64,000 nt of DNA. It comes from Spirochaetae bacterium HGW-Spirochaetae-1. GTDB lineage: Bacteria; Spirochaetota; UBA4802; UBA5550. The translations under genes were made by a program, and so were the position numbers. Every line of letters starts with the position of its first letter. The stretch's first letter is position 1. Shown in pieces: positions 61,092 through 64,000 of this stretch. The notes beneath the pieces are model-generated. The model was not told the DNA's origin. It saw only the letters and a program-made list of their open reading frames with translations, and ran no database searches. The stretch is taken from positions 47,078-111,077 of the forward strand of contig PGXY01000012.1 in NCBI GenBank assembly GCA_002839375.1, written 5' to 3'.

Positions 61092-62008
61092 ATATGCGAA
61101 TGGCATTTGCAGATACAATGGTGGAGATAGGTACTATTGATCCTAAATTAGTTGTTTTAGTTGGGGATATAAGCCATGGAATACTACAACCATTTGCTCA
61201 ATCTTGCCCGGGCAGGTATTATAATATTGGAATACTTGAAAACACCATTGTAAGTATGAGTGCCGGTTTGTCTCGATCAGGATTGTGTCCTGTGGCTCAC
61301 ACGATAGCTCCATTTCTTATTGAAAGAAGTTTTGAACAGATTAAGCTTGAATACGGATATCAAGAGATTGGAGGCAACCTGATTACAGTTGGGTCTGCTT
61401 TTGATTATTCAGGACTCGGGTGTAGTCATCACTGTTATAATGATATTAATTTAATGAAATCATTACCTGGTTCACAAGTATTATATCCAGCTATGCCCAA
61501 TGAATTTAATATATTGTTTAAGCAGACCTATAACAACAACCAGCTGACATATTTTCGATTACCTGGCGATATGCATGAAATAAGTATATCCGATAGTAAA
61601 ATAGTTTTGGGTAAAGGAATAAGGATTATTGAAGGCGATGATGCCTCCATCCTTGTTATTGGACCTCAATTAAAAGTTGCAATGGAAGCCTCAAGAGAAC
61701 TATCCATAAGAGGGATTAATATCGATTTATTGTATTATCCTACAATTAAGCCCTTTGACGAGGACTTGTTAAAAACAAGCATAAAGAAAACAAAAAGAAT
61801 TCTTATAATAGAGGAACACTCAGTTTATGGTGGTGTTAATGAGGATGTATTACGTACATGCTGCAATCGTGGTGATATTAAATATGATTTTATCAATATA
61901 CCAGATGTCTTTCTCCGCAATTATGGGAATTATCATGAACATTGTGAATTTCTTGGTTTTACAAAAGAGAATATTGTTAACAAAATTTTAAATATTATAC
62001 AACTATAG
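61088..62008 (+). CDS. Transketolase C-terminal subunit
   Basis: A 306-residue protein matching the pyrimidine and C-terminal domains of transketolase: RMAFADTMVEIGTIDPKLVVLVGDISHG, NIGILENTIVSMSAGLSRSGLCPVAHTIAPFLIERSFEQIK, and DDASILVIGPQLKVAMEASRELSIRGINIDLLYYPTIKPFD. It completes the ThDP site with the product of the upstream gene. This is the second two-gene ThDP enzyme of the cluster, after the E1-like pair at 52555-54633. Confidence 0.92.
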   Translation: MNMRMAFADTMVEIGTIDPKLVVLVGDISHGILQPFAQSCPGRYYNIGILENTIVSMSAGLSRSGLCPVAHTIAPFLIERSFEQIKLEYGYQEIGGNLITVGSAFDYSGLGCSHHCYNDINLMKSLPGSQVLYPAMPNEFNILFKQTYNNNQLTYFRLPGDMHEISISDSKIVLGKGIRIIEGDDASILVIGPQLKVAMEASRELSIRGINIDLLYYPTIKPFDEDLLKTSIKKTKRILIIEEHSVYGGVNEDVLRTCCNRGDIKYDFINIPDVFLRNYGNYHEHCEFLGFTKENIVNKILNIIQL

Positions 62009-62020
62009 TTGGAGTTATTT

Positions 62021-62746
62021 ATGGTATCTTTTTTTGTACCTGCATTGAACGAGGAAAAAAACATTGAAAATACAATAGACGATATCATAGACGCTTGTCG
62101 GAAGGCACATATTAAGGAAATTGATATAATTATTGCCAATGACGGTAGTTCTGATGGGACAAGACAAATAATTGAAACAATTGAGGAAAAATATAAATTT
62201 ATCCAATCCTTTCATAATACTCAAAATAAAGGTCTAGGCTATTGTTTTAAAAAAGCTTTATTAATAGCTAAATATTCAAAGTTCTTTTTTATTGCAGGTG
62301 ATAATGATATGCCTGCAGATGTTATTTTAAATATATTAGAGAATCGAAATAAAGCTGACTTGGTATTTGTATATTTTTTGAACAAAGAGTTAAGAGGGCG
62401 AAGGAGAAATGTTATATCGACCATATATGGTATAATTTATACCATTATATTTAATATTTATGTTCAATATATTAATGGGGGAGTACTTTATTCGACTGAT
62501 AGATTAAGACAAATCTCTTTGAAATCTGATAGATTTAGTATTATTATTGAAGCTACAATCAAAATGTTAAAAACAGGGTGTTCTTTTTATGAAGTTGGGG
62601 GTTATATGCAACGAGGGTTGGATGGCAGTTCTTCAATCTCATTAAAGAATTTGATTGATGTTATATACTCATTTCTTCGTTTATGGTTAGAAGTAAAAAT
62701 TGTAAATAGAAAAATCTATTGTAGCACTCCTCACAGAATTAAATAA
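62021..62746 (+). CDS. Family 2 glycosyltransferase
   Basis: A 241-residue GT2 enzyme: VSFFVPALNEEKNIENTIDDII at the start, IIANDGSSDGT, and FFIAGDNDMPADVI as the acidic nucleotide-sugar site. A hydrophobic part ISTIYGIIYTIIFNIYVQYINGG suggests membrane contact. It is like dolichol-phosphate-mannose-type transferases. ATG at 62021 follows TTGGAG; an in-frame TTG at 62009 is not needed. Confidence 0.9.
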   Translation: MVSFFVPALNEEKNIENTIDDIIDACRKAHIKEIDIIIANDGSSDGTRQIIETIEEKYKFIQSFHNTQNKGLGYCFKKALLIAKYSKFFFIAGDNDMPADVILNILENRNKADLVFVYFLNKELRGRRRNVISTIYGIIYTIIFNIYVQYINGGVLYSTDRLRQISLKSDRFSIIIEATIKMLKTGCSFYEVGGYMQRGLDGSSSISLKNLIDVIYSFLRLWLEVKIVNRKIYCSTPHRIK

Positions 62747-62764
62747 CATTTTAGGAAAAGATAT

Positions 62765-63289
62765 ATGAATGTATTATTATTTGGAATAATTCTTTTTGTC
62801 ATCCCTTTTGGTGTACAAATAGTATTATGGAGAAGAAATATTGTTAGTAAAACTCCTAAAATAATTATAGCAATATTTATATTCGGATTTTTTTTATTAG
62901 GGATTATAAATGTTTTATTAACCGGATACCATTTGATATATGCAGGAATTAATTTAAAATATATTTATAGATTACTTCACAGTTATTTAATTGCCTCATC
63001 AATGTTTATTGCCTACTTGCTAACATATACTGCTATTGAATCGGACAGTCCATCAGGCCTTATACTCAAAAAGGTTGAAAAATATGGTATGAATGGATTA
63101 CCCAATAATGAATTGAAAGGTATATTAACAAATAATAATACTGTCTTAGAAAGGTTGGAAGGATTAATAAGAGACAAGAATGTTACAAAACAAAACGGTA
63201 GATATGTAATGACAAGGAATGGGAGACTGTTATTATACACGATTTTATTCTTAAGAAGTTTGTTTACATCCGATGAATTTCGAGGTTAA
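62765..63289 (+). CDS. Small membrane protein with a predicted winged-helix tail (1)
   Basis: A 174-residue protein with three membrane segments (about 2-20, 33-55, 70-95) and a cytosolic C-terminal part of about 75 residues. That part reads LILKKVEKYGMNGLPNNELKGIL and VLERLEGLIRDKNVTKQNGRYVMTRNGRLLLY, which fits a winged helix (helix-helix-wing with a terminal TRNG stretch). The next gene is built the same way. Such genes are seen at the end of surface-sugar clusters, but I know no function; anchored DNA binding or a scaffold are options. Confidence 0.75.
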   Translation: MNVLLFGIILFVIPFGVQIVLWRRNIVSKTPKIIIAIFIFGFFLLGIINVLLTGYHLIYAGINLKYIYRLLHSYLIASSMFIAYLLTYTAIESDSPSGLILKKVEKYGMNGLPNNELKGILTNNNTVLERLEGLIRDKNVTKQNGRYVMTRNGRLLLYTILFLRSLFTSDEFRG

Positions 63290-63291
63290 TT

Positions 63292-63804
63292 ATGGATAAT
63301 GAACTTGTAAGTATTCTTTCACCTATTTTGGCCCTTGTTACATTATTCATTCTACATGCTATCATACATCGTATATTTCATTTTAAATCAATATTACTTT
63401 CTTTTATTGTTTCATTTATTTTTATGCTATTGATATTCATAGTTTTTAGTTTTGTGTTATTTTTTATAATCAAATATCAAGGAATCGATTTTATCTATAC
63501 TCTATTTGGAAATTTAATAATTCTTATTTGTCTTTCATATTTCTATATTAATTTGCTAAACATTGGGGAAGTCTCTCTACGGATTAAATTATTAAGTATC
63601 ATAAATGAAAGCGATATTTATGGAATACCTCTTGAAGAATTAATATTGAAATATAATTCTGAAATAATTATTAAACTGAGAATTGACCGTCTTATAAAAA
63701 ATGGTCAGCTAATAGAACAATCAAATAAGTATTTCTTGGGTAAAAAGCGTCAGATATATATCGTAAATTTTTATCTGTTCTGGCGTAATATAATGTTTAG
63801 ATAA
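63292..63804 (+). CDS. Small membrane protein with a predicted winged-helix tail (2)
   Basis: A 170-residue protein, a distant paralogue of the gene just before it (2 bases apart). It has three membrane segments (about 8-24, 30-60, 68-90) and a C-terminal part LSIINESDIYGIPLEELILKY and KLRIDRLIKNGQLIEQSNKYFLGKKRQIYIVNFYLFW, with helix-helix-wing order like its neighbour. The pair could form a heterodimer in the membrane. No known family is assigned. Confidence 0.75.
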   Translation: MDNELVSILSPILALVTLFILHAIIHRIFHFKSILLSFIVSFIFMLLIFIVFSFVLFFIIKYQGIDFIYTLFGNLIILICLSYFYINLLNIGEVSLRIKLLSIINESDIYGIPLEELILKYNSEIIIKLRIDRLIKNGQLIEQSNKYFLGKKRQIYIVNFYLFWRNIMFR

Positions 63805-63914
63805 GGGCATCTCAAAAAGTCAATTAAAGGTTCATTTTTCGCGATTCTAATTATAGATATTAATAATCGTTTTTAATTCGGATTAAAGCTTGAGTCAATG
63901 GCTCAATTGGTAAT

Positions 63915-64000
63915 TATAATCCTTGGATTCAAGTAACAAGTGCAACCCTTTCTTGTTAAAGAAGGGTTGACTGCCAACAGGTTTTCTCTTCTTTTGAAAG
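63915..64000. mobile_element. IS-end-like sequence, copy 2, running off the right edge
   Basis: CTTGGATTCAAGTAACAAGTGCAACCCTTT (63922-63951) and the following GTTAAAGAA match the copy at 57203-57245. Read on the minus strand, a frame enters from the right edge and ends in TAA before the repeat (ending ...WQSTLL), as a transposase C-terminus would. Reverse-strand GTTGCACTTGTTACTTG resembles IS30-type ends, but the transposase itself lies outside the window. The rest of 63805-63914 shows no gene. Confidence 0.5.

Noticed and set aside
1..64000. CRISPR arrays, rRNA and tRNA genes
   Set aside because: No regularly spaced repeats, rRNA-like blocks or cloverleaf genes were noticed on reading; a dedicated scan was not possible.

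Overview
The window reads as a chromosomal piece of a Gram-negative, probably anaerobic bacterium. The best guess is a spirochaete (Spirochaetota, leptospiral-like). Support for this: a 7TM sensor fused to a PP2C/SpoIIE phosphatase (39044-41083), many lipoproteins with loose lipoboxes (FTNC, FISC, FLYC, TLSC), a TolC/RND export pair, and heptose and O-antigen-type genes. No rRNA, tRNA or CRISPR array was seen, so the taxon is an inference.

Layout. 0-6.7 kb: end of an acyl-CoA-dehydratase-activase-type protein, a ComFB-like protein, a 54-residue small protein, and an RND pump with its outer-membrane partner but no adaptor gene. 6.9-11.4 kb: a compact six-gene minus-strand operon. In transcription order it holds a MarR regulator, an ArsM-like methyltransferase, a 31-residue Cys-rich peptide, a radical SAM/SPASM peptide maturase, a thioredoxin-thioredoxin reductase fusion and a DUF1847 Cys-motif protein. 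This is the strongest candidate for an undescribed system: a ribosomal peptide pathway tied to metalloid or thiol chemistry. 11.5-16.8 kb: three paralogous lipoproteins, a larger lipoprotein and a membrane acyltransferase. 17-20.6 kb: BASS transporter, EF-hand-bearing lipoprotein, toxin-antitoxin pair.

20.6-25 kb: SDR, ThDP enzyme, SDR and TetR. 25-35.5 kb: a biotin-centred cluster. It has a biotin ligase whose DNA-binding helix is scrambled by two compensating frameshifts, an SDR and a TetR gene behind near-identical palindromic operators, a three-subunit biotin-dependent carboxylase with a divergent carboxyltransferase, a Cys-cluster protein, a sodium:solute symporter, an outer-membrane channel-like protein and an epimerase. 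Together these suggest uptake and carboxylation of an unknown small organic substrate. 35.5-47.4 kb: mostly housekeeping and signalling genes (YjbR-like, PhnA-like, citrate synthase, AmpG-like MFS, 7TM-PP2C sensor, cupin, TauE, antiporter-EIIA fusion, DEAD-box helicase, a small basic protein and a cold-shock protein).

47.9-63.8 kb: a surface polysaccharide cluster on the plus strand, starting from a strong promoter with an 11-base leader. Its first half (heptose phosphatase, nucleotidyltransferase, isomerase, two epimerases, methyltransferase, E1 alpha/beta-like ThDP pair) has ordinary base composition. From about 54.65 kb the DNA becomes sharply AT-rich and holds less usual genes: a PhyH-like protein without the HxD motif, an aldo/keto reductase, an SDR, a DegT-family protein lacking the PLP lysine, an SDR-FkbM fusion, a split transketolase, a glycosyltransferase, and two membrane proteins with predicted winged-helix tails. 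Two related IS-end-like sequences (57.2 kb and 63.9 kb) flank part of this block, which fits horizontal acquisition.
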